DNA of 64,000 nucleotides from Acidimicrobiaceae bacterium (GTDB taxonomy: Bacteria; Actinomycetota; Acidimicrobiia; Acidimicrobiales; RAAP-2): the NCBI GenBank assembly GCA_003132305.1, contig PKXJ01000031.1:182885-246884 (forward strand), given 5' to 3'. Positions 1 to 8,610 of the stretch are shown here, piece by piece (within the stretch, counting starts at the first letter, position 1; every line of letters begins with the position of its first letter). The position numbers were made by a program, and so were the translations under genes. The notes under the pieces were generated by a model. The model had not been told where the DNA came from and ran no database searches. It worked only from the letters and a program-made list of their open reading frames with translations.

Positions 1-657
1 CCCGTCAAACGCTCGGGTGGCCACGCTCCATCCGACGGCGTCCGAACGTATCACGATCCGATAGCCGGCGTCGCGCAGAGCCTCTTCCGGAACGGTGTTG
101 GTGCGCGAATGGGGTAGGAAAACCTCGGGCTCCAGCCCGGAACAAAGCGCGTTGGCAACGTCGACTTCCTGAAGAAAGAGGCCGGTACATTTTGCCGTCA
201 GACGTTGTCGCTCCACGCCGTCGAAGACGGCGAGGGCCGCGTGAGCCGAGAGGCACGACAGAAGAATGGACGGAACACGCTCACGGGCCCACGAGAGGAG
301 TTCGACGAGATCCTCCCAGTAGGGCACGTCGCGAATCTCGGGCTCTATCGGGTTCGATCCGGTCACGATCAAAAGGTCGGGCGGGTCGACGTAGGCGGCC
401 GCGACGGGAGCGTACTGCTCGGTGATCCTCGTTGCGGTTCGCGCGCCCCTCGGCACGCCGAGCATCACGTAACGACGAACCTCGATGATGTCGGACCCCG
501 AACCGGCTTCGAGCAGACCTAGGAACTGTCGCTCCGTCGCGTCGAAGGCGCCGTCGGGCATATTGTTCACGAACGCACAGGTCCAACGCGTAGCTCGGTC
601 ACTCGTCTCGGGCGGGTCGTGACGCGAGGACGCGGCTGGGACGAGCCGCACGGTCAC
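1..657 (-). CDS. MetA-like homoserine O-acyltransferase (partial, C-terminus off the left edge)
   Basis: The minus strand reads open without a stop from 657 to base 1, giving 219 residues of a MetA-superfamily acyltransferase. MetA enzymes acylate homoserine with succinyl- or acetyl-CoA in methionine synthesis. Seen in the sequence: the N-terminal FVNNMPDGAFDATERQF segment, then LIVTGSNPIEPEI, YWEDLVELLSWA, the nucleophile region LLSCLSAHAAL (the catalytic Cys in the usual SCWAAQ position) and the downstream LPHSR. The start is GTG 657, overlapping the stop of the upstream ATP-grasp gene (TAGTG), or GTG 651; no strong ribosome site distinguishes them. The overlap implies translational coupling. 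Acyl donor and exact substrate cannot be read from this fragment; homologues acting on other amino acids exist. The family call is secure. Confidence 0.85.
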   Translation of the reverse strand, partial: MTVRLVPAASSRHDPPETSDRATRWTCAFVNNMPDGAFDATERQFLGLLEAGSGSDIIEVRRYVMLGVPRGARTATRITEQYAPVAAAYVDPPDLLIVTGSNPIEPEIRDVPYWEDLVELLSWARERVPSILLSCLSAHAALAVFDGVERQRLTAKCTGLFLQEVDVANALCSGLEPEVFLPHSRTNTVPEEALRDAGYRIVIRSDAVGWSVATRAFDG

Positions 658-1952
658 TAGTAGTGGCTCACGTTGGCGTAGGTGACCGTTACCTCTTGGT
701 TGAGCAGTCGATTCACCGCTTGCAACTCGGTGTAGTCCCCGGCTGCACCGACCACCGCCATTATGTGGTTCCGTGACCCGTCCCTCCAGTCCAGGTCGGC
801 CCCGGGTCCTTGGTGCACGGTGATCGTGTCGACGCCGGGGTGGTCACTCACCGCGTCGAGGCCAGTGATCGCTGCCACCGTGGCCGAAACGGCCGGGGGT
901 TGCAAGAAGAACCGGTAACCAATGCAATGGGTAGCGACGGGCGCGTCGAAGTGCATCGCTTCACCGAGGGCCACGCGCAAGGTCATCGCCACGAGCGGTA
1001 CTCCCGCGGCCCGATCGAGCATCTCGGGCACGCCGCCGCCGACGCGTCCGTTGACCTCGATTATTCGCGGACCGTCGGGCGTGAACTTGATCTCGGTGTG
1101 CAGACAGCCGGTGTGCACGCCGAGGGCTTCAATCGCCGACGTGGCGAGTTCCAGTGCGGCCGATTGGTCGACGTCATCGAGATCGGCCGGAATAAAGAAT
1201 CCGGTCTCACGAAAGTTCTCGGCCAGGGGGAAACGGCCGGTCAGGGCTAAGTGGCTGATGACGTTTTTCGAAACGACGCTCTCGACCGAGACGTAGGCGG
1301 CGTAGGGGTCGTTGGCTCGTGCCGGATCGTCCGCGAGGTATCCCTCGAGGACCATGTCCGGTCGATCGGGACCGATCGCTGTGAGGTACCGCGCCAAGTG
1401 TTCTCGGTCATTGACGAGAAAGGTGTAGCGACTGCCCTGAGCCGAACGTGGTTTAAGGACCGCGGGCCAGCCCACGTCTAATTCGATGGAAGCGAGATCC
1501 TTCTCGGATTGGTCGGGCCCGATAACGTGACACGCGGGCGTGGCGAGACCGGCGTCGCTCAACACGCGACGCTGTTCGAACTTGTCGGTGAGCGCGACGG
1601 CCGTCTCGAAGGAGTGAAACGGCACCTGTAAAGCTTCGGCGACCCGCGCGTACGTCGACATGTTCGCGTCGAGGTACGTGACCAGCCCATCTGGTTCATA
1701 GGGCGAGGCGAGTTCCTTCAGGATTTGGTCGACCCCGAGCCCGCTGACGTTCACGACTGGACCGAAGCGGTTGAGTAGTTCGGTGATCTGAAGCATCTCC
1801 GGCAGGGAACCGTCGATCAACCAGAGCAAGTCGCAGATGTTTGCGGCAGCTTCAGTCAACTGCATCACCGGTACGCAGCGCGGCCCGTAACCTACGGCGA
1901 CAAGTGGCCGCTTCTCGCTGGACTTCGAATCGATCGTGCCCGTAGCCACCAA
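657..1952 (-). CDS. ATP-grasp carboxylate-amine ligase
   Basis: A 431-residue ATP-grasp protein, the fold that couples ATP hydrolysis to joining a carboxylate with an amine through an acyl-phosphate. The N-terminal preATP-grasp region spans about residues 15-120. The ATP lysine lies in GWPAVLKPRSAQGSRY (161-176), and the metal/ATP-binding strand is HTEIKFTPDGPRIIEVNGR (285-303) followed by GGGVPEML. The start is TTG 1952 or GTG 1949, neither with an obvious ribosome site. Its stop overlaps the start of the MetA-like gene, so both are probably one transcript. The divergent neighbour begins about 100 bases away. This suggests amino-acid or peptide-bond chemistry coupled to homoserine/sulfur metabolism, but the substrate is not recognisable. 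Confidence 0.8.
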   Translation of the reverse strand: MVATGTIDSKSSEKRPLVAVGYGPRCVPVMQLTEAAANICDLLWLIDGSLPEMLQITELLNRFGPVVNVSGLGVDQILKELASPYEPDGLVTYLDANMSTYARVAEALQVPFHSFETAVALTDKFEQRRVLSDAGLATPACHVIGPDQSEKDLASIELDVGWPAVLKPRSAQGSRYTFLVNDREHLARYLTAIGPDRPDMVLEGYLADDPARANDPYAAYVSVESVVSKNVISHLALTGRFPLAENFRETGFFIPADLDDVDQSAALELATSAIEALGVHTGCLHTEIKFTPDGPRIIEVNGRVGGGVPEMLDRAAGVPLVAMTLRVALGEAMHFDAPVATHCIGYRFFLQPPAVSATVAAITGLDAVSDHPGVDTITVHQGPGADLDWRDGSRNHIMAVVGAAGDYTELQAVNRLLNQEVTVTYANVSHY

Positions 1953-2058
1953 GCGAATGTTAGCGTTGAACCGGATGATTGCCTGATTGACAACTCAGCG
2001 CTTGGCGAGGTTGCACGGGACTACTTTGTTGACCACGGGAACGGAGGACGTGAAGGCA

Positions 2059-3237
2059 ATGCCAGTCGAAATAATCGGAATGGTGGGCACGAGAGACGCC
2101 TCTGAAATTAAGGGGCCTCTCGTCGACGGTCCAGTCGTCGACTGGATGGACGGCCCGGTGATCGACCCCGATTATCTGGTGGATATATCACGGGCCCACG
2201 ACGACGGGGGCTTCGATCGCGTCCTCGTGGGCTACGGGGCGGTGGCCCCCGAAGGCTGGGCGGTGGCCGCGACGGTGTTGCACTGCACCAATCATCTAAA
2301 GGTAATGGTCGCGCACCGGCCCGGCTTCGTCCAGCCGGTGCTGCTCGCGCGCATGGCGGCCACCCTTGACCACCTCACGGGGGGCGGGCGGATCGGCATC
2401 CACTTCATCACCGGTGGCGACGAGGCTGATCAGCGTCGAGAGGGCGACTTCGTGCCCCACGACGCGCGCTACCGGCGCACCGGCGAGGTGATGGCGATCG
2501 CGCGGCGCCTCTGGAGCGAGGATGCCCCGTTTGATTTTGAAGGGGAGTTCTTTCGCTACGAAGGCGCCTTCAGTTCAGTGAAGCCGCTCACCCCGGGGGG
2601 CATCCCTCTCTACTTCGCGGGCGCTTCCGCGCCGGCCATTGAAGTCGGCGCCGCGCAAGCCGACATCTACGCCTTTTGGGGGGAGCCACGAGCGGCGGTG
2701 AAAGCTCGGAAGGATGCCATCGATCAAGTCGCCGCGAAGTACGGGCGCACTCTTCGCTACAGCATCTCGCTACGGCCGATCATCGCTGACACCGAAGCTG
2801 AGGCGTGGGAGAAGGCGGAGTGGATTGCCGAAAAGACGGAAGAGCGGATCGAACTGGCCAAGGAGAGAATGGCCGGTCATAAAGCTACCTACCAAGGTCT
2901 CGGCGGGGAACGAAACGCCACCTACGCGGTCAACCGCGACACGAGCGGTACCACGTCGGTCGGTCGCAAGCGATTGATCGAAATGTCTGCCGACCAAGAC
3001 GTTTACGATGAGCGCCTCTGGATGAAGGTAGCGAAGCTGACGGGCGCGGCGGGCAACTCAACGGCGCTCGTTGGCACGTGCGAGCAAGTTGCCGAAGCGA
3101 TGCTCCGCTACTACGACCTCGGCATCACCACACTGCTGCTCAAGGGATTCGACCCGCTGGTAGACGCGATCGACTTCGGCGAGCGTCTACTTCCCCTTGT
3201 TCGCGAGGGCGCGGCGCGACGTGACGCCAGTGCCTGA
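2059..3237 (+). CDS. SsuD-like FMNH2-dependent (alkanesulfonate) monooxygenase
   Basis: A 392-residue LLM-class (luciferase-like) flavin-dependent oxidoreductase. The sequence follows the alkanesulfonate monooxygenase pattern: EIIGMVGTRDASEI at the N-terminus, FDRVLVGYG, a VMVAHRPGF block, HFITGGDEADQRREGD, RYRRTGEVM, FRYEGAFSSVKPL and YFAGASAPAIEVG. SsuD enzymes use reduced FMN and oxygen to release sulfite from organosulfonates. The ORF is open from TTG 1987, but ATG 2059 is preferred because GGAGG at 2043 precedes it and the conserved N-terminus begins there. It diverges from the ATP-grasp/MetA pair, and a sulfur-scavenging link with methionine synthesis is inferred. No sulfonate transporter genes or partner flavin reductase are adjacent. 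Confidence 0.85.
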   Translation: MPVEIIGMVGTRDASEIKGPLVDGPVVDWMDGPVIDPDYLVDISRAHDDGGFDRVLVGYGAVAPEGWAVAATVLHCTNHLKVMVAHRPGFVQPVLLARMAATLDHLTGGGRIGIHFITGGDEADQRREGDFVPHDARYRRTGEVMAIARRLWSEDAPFDFEGEFFRYEGAFSSVKPLTPGGIPLYFAGASAPAIEVGAAQADIYAFWGEPRAAVKARKDAIDQVAAKYGRTLRYSISLRPIIADTEAEAWEKAEWIAEKTEERIELAKERMAGHKATYQGLGGERNATYAVNRDTSGTTSVGRKRLIEMSADQDVYDERLWMKVAKLTGAAGNSTALVGTCEQVAEAMLRYYDLGITTLLLKGFDPLVDAIDFGERLLPLVREGAARRDASA

Positions 3238-3252
3238 AGCGGGTCCCGTTGG

Positions 3253-4641
3253 GTGTCAATGTCGATGAAGAGGAGAACGGCAAAGAGTGGCGCGAGCGCG
3301 GCGTTCGCGCACTCAGCCGATCTCCCTGATTCACTGACCAGCTTGGTCAAGGGGGCGAGTCCCCTCAGAATCTTGACCGTGGACATTGATCAGCCACTCC
3401 CGGATCTTCGAGCCAACGACCACTACAGCGCCGCCTACGTTTTGCTGAGTCGAAAGGGGGTCTACCGAGGCGAAGTCGTCATCGACCTCTTGACCGACGC
3501 GGCGTCCATTCAAGATCATCTGCGAGAGGCGGTGACGCAACTCAAAGGAACGTTGACGGACGATTCCGTTCTGCTCGCGTTGTCCGACCGTGAACTCCCC
3601 CGTATTTCCATCGTCGTGCCAACCATTGTTGAAAGGATCGAGGAACTTAGGCGCTGCATCGCCAGCATCGAACAACTCGACTATCCGAACTTCGAGCTTC
3701 TACTGGTCGACAACCGCCGGGTTGTCCCGGGGCAAGATCCACTACCCGCTTTAGTGCACGGTCGAACGTGGTTACGCGTGATTCGTGAATCCAGATCCGG
3801 AATCTCTGCGGCTCGCAACGAAGGAGTAGCGAATGCCGACGGCGACGTGGTCGCCTTCACCGACGATGACGTTCGTGTCGACCCTCAATGGTTGCGCGCC
3901 CTGGGAACACGCCTAGCACTGAACCCAGATTTGGACGCGGTAACCGGTCTAATTCTTCCCGCTGAATTGGAGAGCCCCGCGCAGATCTGGTTCGAACGGT
4001 ACTACAACGGATTCAACGGTCAGCGAACCTTTCTTCCTCTAATCCTGAAGGCCGATGGTCGAAGTAGTCGGATGTTGAGAGGTAGTCGAATCCTGGCACG
4101 TGATTTGACGGGCGCCGTGCGTGACAGTTTTCCGGTTTACGGTGCGGGCGCGTACGCGGCGGGTGCCAACATGGCATTTCGAACGTCGACACTCCGACGG
4201 ATCGGTGGTTTCGACGTCGCACTCGGCACGGGCACGCCGGCGCGCGGGGGTGAGGATCTCGCCGCGATTATCACGGTCCTATGGACGCGTGGTTCGGTGG
4301 GTTACGAACCGACCGCGGTTGTTCACCACCGACATCGAAGCGAGTACGTAGAGCTGTTGACTCTTATGGACGGTGAGGGTACGGGCTTTACTGCGATGCT
4401 CACGTCCCTCGTTCGCGATGATCCGCGCCACGTGTTTGGCCTTAGCGTTCAGTTCCTGTTGTCGCTGAGGAAGTTAGTTTTTGAGCGGGCGCGAAGGCTC
4501 CGAGGACTGTCGACGGTGGGCCCGAAGGTTCGAGCACGAGACCCCCTCTTCCCTCCGGAGCTATCCAAGCGAGAGTTTCGCGCCTGCTTGCGGGGCCCCC
4601 GAGCGTACCTTCGGAGTCGTTCGGAGTGGAATAGTTCCTAG
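3253..4641 (+). CDS. Family 2 glycosyltransferase
   Basis: About 460 residues. Residues 1-115 form a charged, beta-rich region with no family match that I recognise. Residues 117-350 are a GT-A family 2 glycosyltransferase: ISIVVPTIVERIEELRRC, LLLVDNRR, SGISAARNEGVA, the metal-binding FTDDDV (202-207), WLRALGTR, and RGGEDL in place of the usual acceptor-site (E/D)D motif. It would transfer a sugar from a nucleotide donor in the cytoplasm. Starts possible at GTG 3253, ATG 3259 or ATG 3265; the gap to the monooxygenase is only 15 bases. It is a paralogue of the C-terminal half of the protein at 17050-19326, including the region before the catalytic domain. First gene of the polysaccharide island. 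Acceptor and sugar unknown. Confidence 0.85.
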   Translation: MSMSMKRRTAKSGASAAFAHSADLPDSLTSLVKGASPLRILTVDIDQPLPDLRANDHYSAAYVLLSRKGVYRGEVVIDLLTDAASIQDHLREAVTQLKGTLTDDSVLLALSDRELPRISIVVPTIVERIEELRRCIASIEQLDYPNFELLLVDNRRVVPGQDPLPALVHGRTWLRVIRESRSGISAARNEGVANADGDVVAFTDDDVRVDPQWLRALGTRLALNPDLDAVTGLILPAELESPAQIWFERYYNGFNGQRTFLPLILKADGRSSRMLRGSRILARDLTGAVRDSFPVYGAGAYAAGANMAFRTSTLRRIGGFDVALGTGTPARGGEDLAAIITVLWTRGSVGYEPTAVVHHRHRSEYVELLTLMDGEGTGFTAMLTSLVRDDPRHVFGLSVQFLLSLRKLVFERARRLRGLSTVGPKVRARDPLFPPELSKREFRACLRGPRAYLRSRSEWNSS

Positions 4642-4666
4642 TGCGTCCGAATGCTCTGCGACCCCA

Positions 4667-5968
4667 CTAGGGCTCAATCGTCGGCAGATCGTTCGGAGTA
4701 CGCCCACGCGCCGGGACCCCTCCGCTCACGGCCAATCGGTAGCGTTTGATCAATATTGGCAGAAAGAAGAACCCCTGAACTCCCGACTCAATCAGAGAAG
4801 CAATGCCGATCGCGAGAATTCCGAAGTGGCCGAGCAGAGCCAGTAAGACGCCAAAGAAAATTATCGCGCTCGCCACTTCGCGAATCGCGAACCACCAGAC
4901 GCGCTTGTCCAGCCAAGCGAACATGGCGTAGAACGAAGTGACGGCGACGGCCGGCAAGGACAAAAGCATCATGCGCATAAGTGTCGCGCCCTGGTCGGCG
5001 TAGCTTCGGCCAAAGATGTCCAGGATCTGCGGGGCAAAGATGAGCCCAATGATCAACGCTGGAAGAAGTAGCGCGACCGTCGCTCGCAGCGTGACGCGAG
5101 CGAAGTGTCGCAAGGCGTCCGGCTCGGTTGAAGCTTCAACAAGGAACGACCTCATAATGCTGTTGAGTGCGAGCGCGGCGCCTCCCGCGATCTGCGCTGG
5201 TATGAAGTAGTGCGCGTTCGCGACGGCACCCAGTCGATCTATGACGATCAGCGTCGTGATGGACGAGGTGATGACGCTGACGAGCAGACTTGCGTAGCGC
5301 GCTCCCGAGAGAACAATCAACTGACGAGTCGAGGGCAGTTTCTCGCTCGACAAAGTTTTTGCCTGGTGGATCGGTATTCGGTGTTTGAATAAGTACCAAT
5401 TGACCGCAACTATCAAGAACACAACCGGGAACATCCAGGCAACGAAGATTCCTTGGCTCGCCGAAATCATGATGAACAATGGCAGCAACGCCAATTTCGC
5501 CAGGGAGTAGAAGATGTTTTCTACTGGCACCCATCGAGCGGAGCGTAACCCGACGAGCACAGAATCCTGCAACGAAAATATTGTCCACAAGATGACCGCG
5601 ACCACGAAAAAGCCGCGCCAAAACAACGTCGGAGCCAAGAAACGGTGGCCGAGTCCTAAAAACACGTACGCCAGCGAAATGACGAGAGCGACCACCACGC
5701 ACATGGCGTAGGCGCGCGCCACGAAGTTCCTCGTCTGGACGCCCGCAACAGGTATGAAACGCTCGAAGGTCGCACCAAAACTCAACTGCGCAAGCTGACC
5801 GAGAAGTGTCATCGCGGCAATTTCCGCGGCGATACGGCCAACCGTGGTTTGGGTCGATACGTGCGCGGCCGTCCCCCAAAACACCAGGCCGATGACGGCC
5901 GAGACCGCGCTGGAGATGATGAGGGCGGCGGCGTTTTGGAGGAGACCCCCGACGCGAGGGCGCCTCAT
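4667..5968 (-). CDS. Polysaccharide flippase (Wzx/MurJ-like, MATE/MOP superfamily)
   Basis: A 433-residue polytopic membrane protein with roughly 12 hydrophobic segments spread over its whole length, for example AALIISSAVSAVIGLVFWG near the N-terminus and the paired segments near residues 85-135. Length, topology and the small polar signatures (LLNQ/GQLAQLSFGATFERF, LRHFARVTLRATVALL, SYADQGATLMRMM) fit the oligosaccharide flippase group that moves undecaprenyl-linked repeat units across the membrane. Start ATG 5968, with GAAGG about ten bases upstream. It converges with the glycosyltransferase at 3253. As the only flippase-like gene in the island it is the likely exporter of the polymer made here. 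Confidence 0.75.
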   Translation of the reverse strand: MRRPRVGGLLQNAAALIISSAVSAVIGLVFWGTAAHVSTQTTVGRIAAEIAAMTLLGQLAQLSFGATFERFIPVAGVQTRNFVARAYAMCVVVALVISLAYVFLGLGHRFLAPTLFWRGFFVVAVILWTIFSLQDSVLVGLRSARWVPVENIFYSLAKLALLPLFIMISASQGIFVAWMFPVVFLIVAVNWYLFKHRIPIHQAKTLSSEKLPSTRQLIVLSGARYASLLVSVITSSITTLIVIDRLGAVANAHYFIPAQIAGGAALALNSIMRSFLVEASTEPDALRHFARVTLRATVALLLPALIIGLIFAPQILDIFGRSYADQGATLMRMMLLSLPAVAVTSFYAMFAWLDKRVWWFAIREVASAIIFFGVLLALLGHFGILAIGIASLIESGVQGFFFLPILIKRYRLAVSGGVPARGRTPNDLPTIEP

Positions 5969-6475
5969 TCGCGACCTTCGCGCTCTCTACTTCTCACCTT
6001 CGGATTAACCGTTCAGAAAGGGCGACCGCGGGGACTTGATGCGTGGGTGCTCCGCGGCCCGGCGGTGAAGGGAGTTCGCTGGGTTCGGCGAGGACCTCGG
6101 AGCGTTCCCCGGACCGAATCGTATCAATTCGAGTTCGTGTGCCCAAGTTAACGAGGGGACGTCTTGCAATCATACGGTCGAGGCTACAACTCGGAAAATA
6201 CGACGCCGGTAAACAGAGCGCTTCGGTCCCTTGGCGAACATCCAAGCGGAGCGCGTGGAAATGACATTACGAAGTTGCAATCAATGAACGCTAACTCTCT
6301 CCCATCGAATCCGGAACGCTCGGTGATTGGTTGCGGGGGCCATCGTGCAACACCGACAGGCCGACGCGATGTTCAGCGCCGGTCTTCCCAGCCTATAGAT
6401 CTTGTAGAGCGTCTCATTAGACCAGCCCACTTCAATCCGGCGTCAGCACTCTTCGCGTAGATTTTAATTTAGGTA
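5969..6475. other. Intergenic region between divergent genes
   Basis: About 500 bases separating the flippase start from the next plus-strand gene. I find no protein with family features in either direction; it must hold both divergent promoters. The last 60 bases are AT-richer (around 6455-6476), consistent with a promoter for the plus-strand gene. Confidence 0.5.
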
Positions 6476-7255
6476 ATGGTCAATCGGCGGTCGACGGAAG
6501 GAGGAAAGTATGATACTTTCGCTCCACGAATGCGAAGCGAACGAAAGTGGCCATTTGCGGAGCGCTTTTGGAGTGCCGTGGTGAACGAAACGTTGAGGAG
6601 TCGCGTTCGCGCCCTACGGCGCACCGTGTTTTGCCGCTCGCTCGGGCTCAAGGAGTCCGCCAGCGCGCTACACCAGAACACTGCACCCCGTCGTCACGTG
6701 TATTGGAATCCGAGAGTGCCTACGTGGCTTACTTCTCTACTGCTTCACCGCCCCGGGTTCGTCGCGCTAGCTCCTGAATCGCTCCTCATGGGATGCCAGA
6801 TCGGACTCGACCCTGTCGCGTTCGCCAAGGTGACGCGCGATCCCTGGTATGGGTCAACGCCGATGTTAAAGAGTCCACACGTTGAACTATTGGAGTCAGC
6901 GATGAACGCCGATCGAGCGCTCACCGACGCCGAAATTATGAGCTCGAACTACTGGAGCTTTGCCCAAGTAAATGTCAAGATATCGGGCGAGTTTTTCGGA
7001 ATGCGAAGCGAGCAAGAGCTGCTTCAGGTGGTAAGGAATTTCTTGGATTGGGTGCTGGGAGACACCGCAAGAGTCACCATCCTAGGGGGATCAGGCGTCG
7101 AAGACGCTATTCTCGTGGCACGCGTTCCGAGCAGTTCCTTATTCCAAATTGTCGACGGACACCATCGGGTTGCTGCGGCCATTACTCATGGGCAAACGCT
7201 AATTCGAGTTCGTCGGACTTGGCTGAGCACGGGCGTGCCCCTTCACGAAGAATGA
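6476..7255 (+). CDS. Unknown protein with a ParB/sulfiredoxin-like DGHHR motif
   Basis: Up to 259 residues from ATG 6476; if translation starts at GTG 6581 it is 224 residues. The C-terminal part contains FQIVDGHHRVAAAI (224-237), the signature of the ParB/Srx nucleotide-binding fold, here without the rest of a partition protein. Proteins with an isolated DGHHR motif occur as unknowns in surface-polysaccharide clusters. The N-terminal 60 residues are basic and may not be translated. No signal peptide or membrane segment. Neighbours are sugar-transfer genes, so a role in polysaccharide assembly is plausible only by context. Function not recognised. Confidence 0.65.
   Translation: MVNRRSTEGGKYDTFAPRMRSERKWPFAERFWSAVVNETLRSRVRALRRTVFCRSLGLKESASALHQNTAPRRHVYWNPRVPTWLTSLLLHRPGFVALAPESLLMGCQIGLDPVAFAKVTRDPWYGSTPMLKSPHVELLESAMNADRALTDAEIMSSNYWSFAQVNVKISGEFFGMRSEQELLQVVRNFLDWVLGDTARVTILGGSGVEDAILVARVPSSSLFQIVDGHHRVAAAITHGQTLIRVRRTWLSTGVPLHEE
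6510..6584 (+). CDS. Possible 24-residue leader peptide coupled to the next gene
   Basis: A short reading frame from ATG 6510 to TGA 6582-6584, encoding 24 residues. It has the best Shine-Dalgarno in the neighbourhood (GGAAGGAGG, 6496-6504) at correct spacing, whereas the long frame open from ATG 6476 has only a weak one. The stop TGA overlaps GTG 6581, which is in frame with the 259-residue protein, in a GTGA arrangement. This either marks the true start of the downstream gene through coupling or is a chance frame. No attenuator-type codon run is present. Confidence 0.35.
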   Translation: MILSLHECEANESGHLRSAFGVPW

Positions 7256-7342
7256 GCCGTTGGCTCATGGCAACTAGCTTCTGCGGGTGGTCATCAAAAT
7301 CGTGGTAAACCTGCTGCTATTAGTTTTCACCGACCGGCCCCT

Positions 7343-8221
7343 GTGACTCTTCCGAAACGTTCTAAGTTTGGTAACTTTCTTCGACAGATTCTGCGGAAGT
7401 TCTTCATTACGCTGTCAGTGATCGTCGAACCACTTCGAGCACTGCTTCGACGAAACGCACTTCGCCACGCCTCTTTCGCGTCGCCGGCCGATGACCCGTT
7501 CTTGAGCCAACTTCCAGCGACGCTCTTGCTTATGGTTTACCGAGCGAAAAACGTGGAACTCGTACAACTTCTCGTTCGCCAAGTTGGAGCGGACGCCGAC
7601 GTTCGATTGTGGGCGCTCGATGAGATTGCCCCCGAGCTAGCTGACAAGACCATTGGGAGCGGACCGGGTACTCGTTTCGCCAATATCAACCGGTTGTACC
7701 ACGCGAAACCCATCAAGGAGGGGTCGTGGGTTGTCTTGGCGGATGACGACACGTTCTTCATAAAGGGCAGTCTCGCCGAGACCATCGATATCATGAAACG
7801 CGCTGCGTTCTCTCTCGCTCAACCGAGCCACAGTGTTTTTGGTTGGTGGACCAGTATCTTCAATGTTTCCAGACCCCTGTTGATTGCCCGCGACACGAAC
7901 TACGTCGAGCAGGGTCCGCTCCTAATCGCCGACTGGATGTTTTCTAAGGAGATTCTGCCTTTTCCTGATGACAATGACATGGGCTGGGGCATCGAAGCGG
8001 AGTGGTACCAAGCCAAAGTTGGACGCTTTCGAAGCGGCGTAATTGACGCATGTCGTGTGGTTCACTGCAGTAGAAACGCGAGAACGTACTTGGCCGCACC
8101 GGAAATGCAACGCATGGAAGAGCGTCTATCTAAATTAGGCATTGCCAACTTTTGGCAATTGCAGACCGTCAATGGCTACTGGTGGAAGTGGCAGCGATCG
8201 CCCTCGTGGCGCGAGTTGTGA
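7343..8221 (+). CDS. Glycosyltransferase-like protein (ADDDTFF motif)
   Basis: A 292-residue protein from GTG 7343. The centre carries WVVLADDDTFF (129-139), a DxD-type metal/nucleotide-sugar site, followed at 213-221 by MGWGIEAEW, which resembles the acceptor-binding loop of GT-A glycosyltransferases in which the DMGWG segment follows the DxD. A VVHCSRNARTY segment lies near residue 240. No membrane segment is evident; the N-terminal 40 residues are basic. It follows the DGHHR protein by 88 bases on the same strand and probably shares its transcript. The exact family cannot be named, and it is unlike the family 2 enzymes nearby. Confidence 0.65.
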   Translation: MTLPKRSKFGNFLRQILRKFFITLSVIVEPLRALLRRNALRHASFASPADDPFLSQLPATLLLMVYRAKNVELVQLLVRQVGADADVRLWALDEIAPELADKTIGSGPGTRFANINRLYHAKPIKEGSWVVLADDDTFFIKGSLAETIDIMKRAAFSLAQPSHSVFGWWTSIFNVSRPLLIARDTNYVEQGPLLIADWMFSKEILPFPDDNDMGWGIEAEWYQAKVGRFRSGVIDACRVVHCSRNARTYLAAPEMQRMEERLSKLGIANFWQLQTVNGYWWKWQRSPSWREL

Positions 8222-8610
8222 CCAGACTCGGCCGTGAGAGTCCTTGGATGTTGTGAGGTACCTCGAGCGCGACGCTCGATCAGAGGACTCTTCGCATCAC
8301 TTGACGGGGGCTAGAAGACACGATCTCACCACGCTTGATTGTTGCAGCAACGTTCTTCTCACCGTGTGGCGACCGCCCAGGGATGAGTGAAGTGATGGAG
8401 TGTTGTGGCTGAGTTGCGACCGTACTCATGTTGGCGAGCTCGACCGATTGAAAACAAGACAATCAGTCGCGCGGCTGGTGCGTCAAGCTATTGGATATCG
8501 CAGGACCAAGTGTCGAGATCACTCGAATTATGTTCGCTTCGGTATGCTCAAAGGATGACTTTCACCATGACGCCAATCGGCGAAGCACTGGTCCTTCGAT
8601 ACCAGCCCTC
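8222..8610. other. Intergenic region
   Basis: Roughly 390 bases between two plus-strand genes if the methyltransferase starts at GTG 8611. I see no gene, RNA or strong hairpin in it; a promoter for the methyltransferase may lie here. Confidence 0.4.

Noticed and set aside
1987..2058. N-terminal extension of the SsuD-like protein
   Set aside because: The TTG start adds 24 residues with no family similarity, and GGAGG before ATG 2059 fits better.
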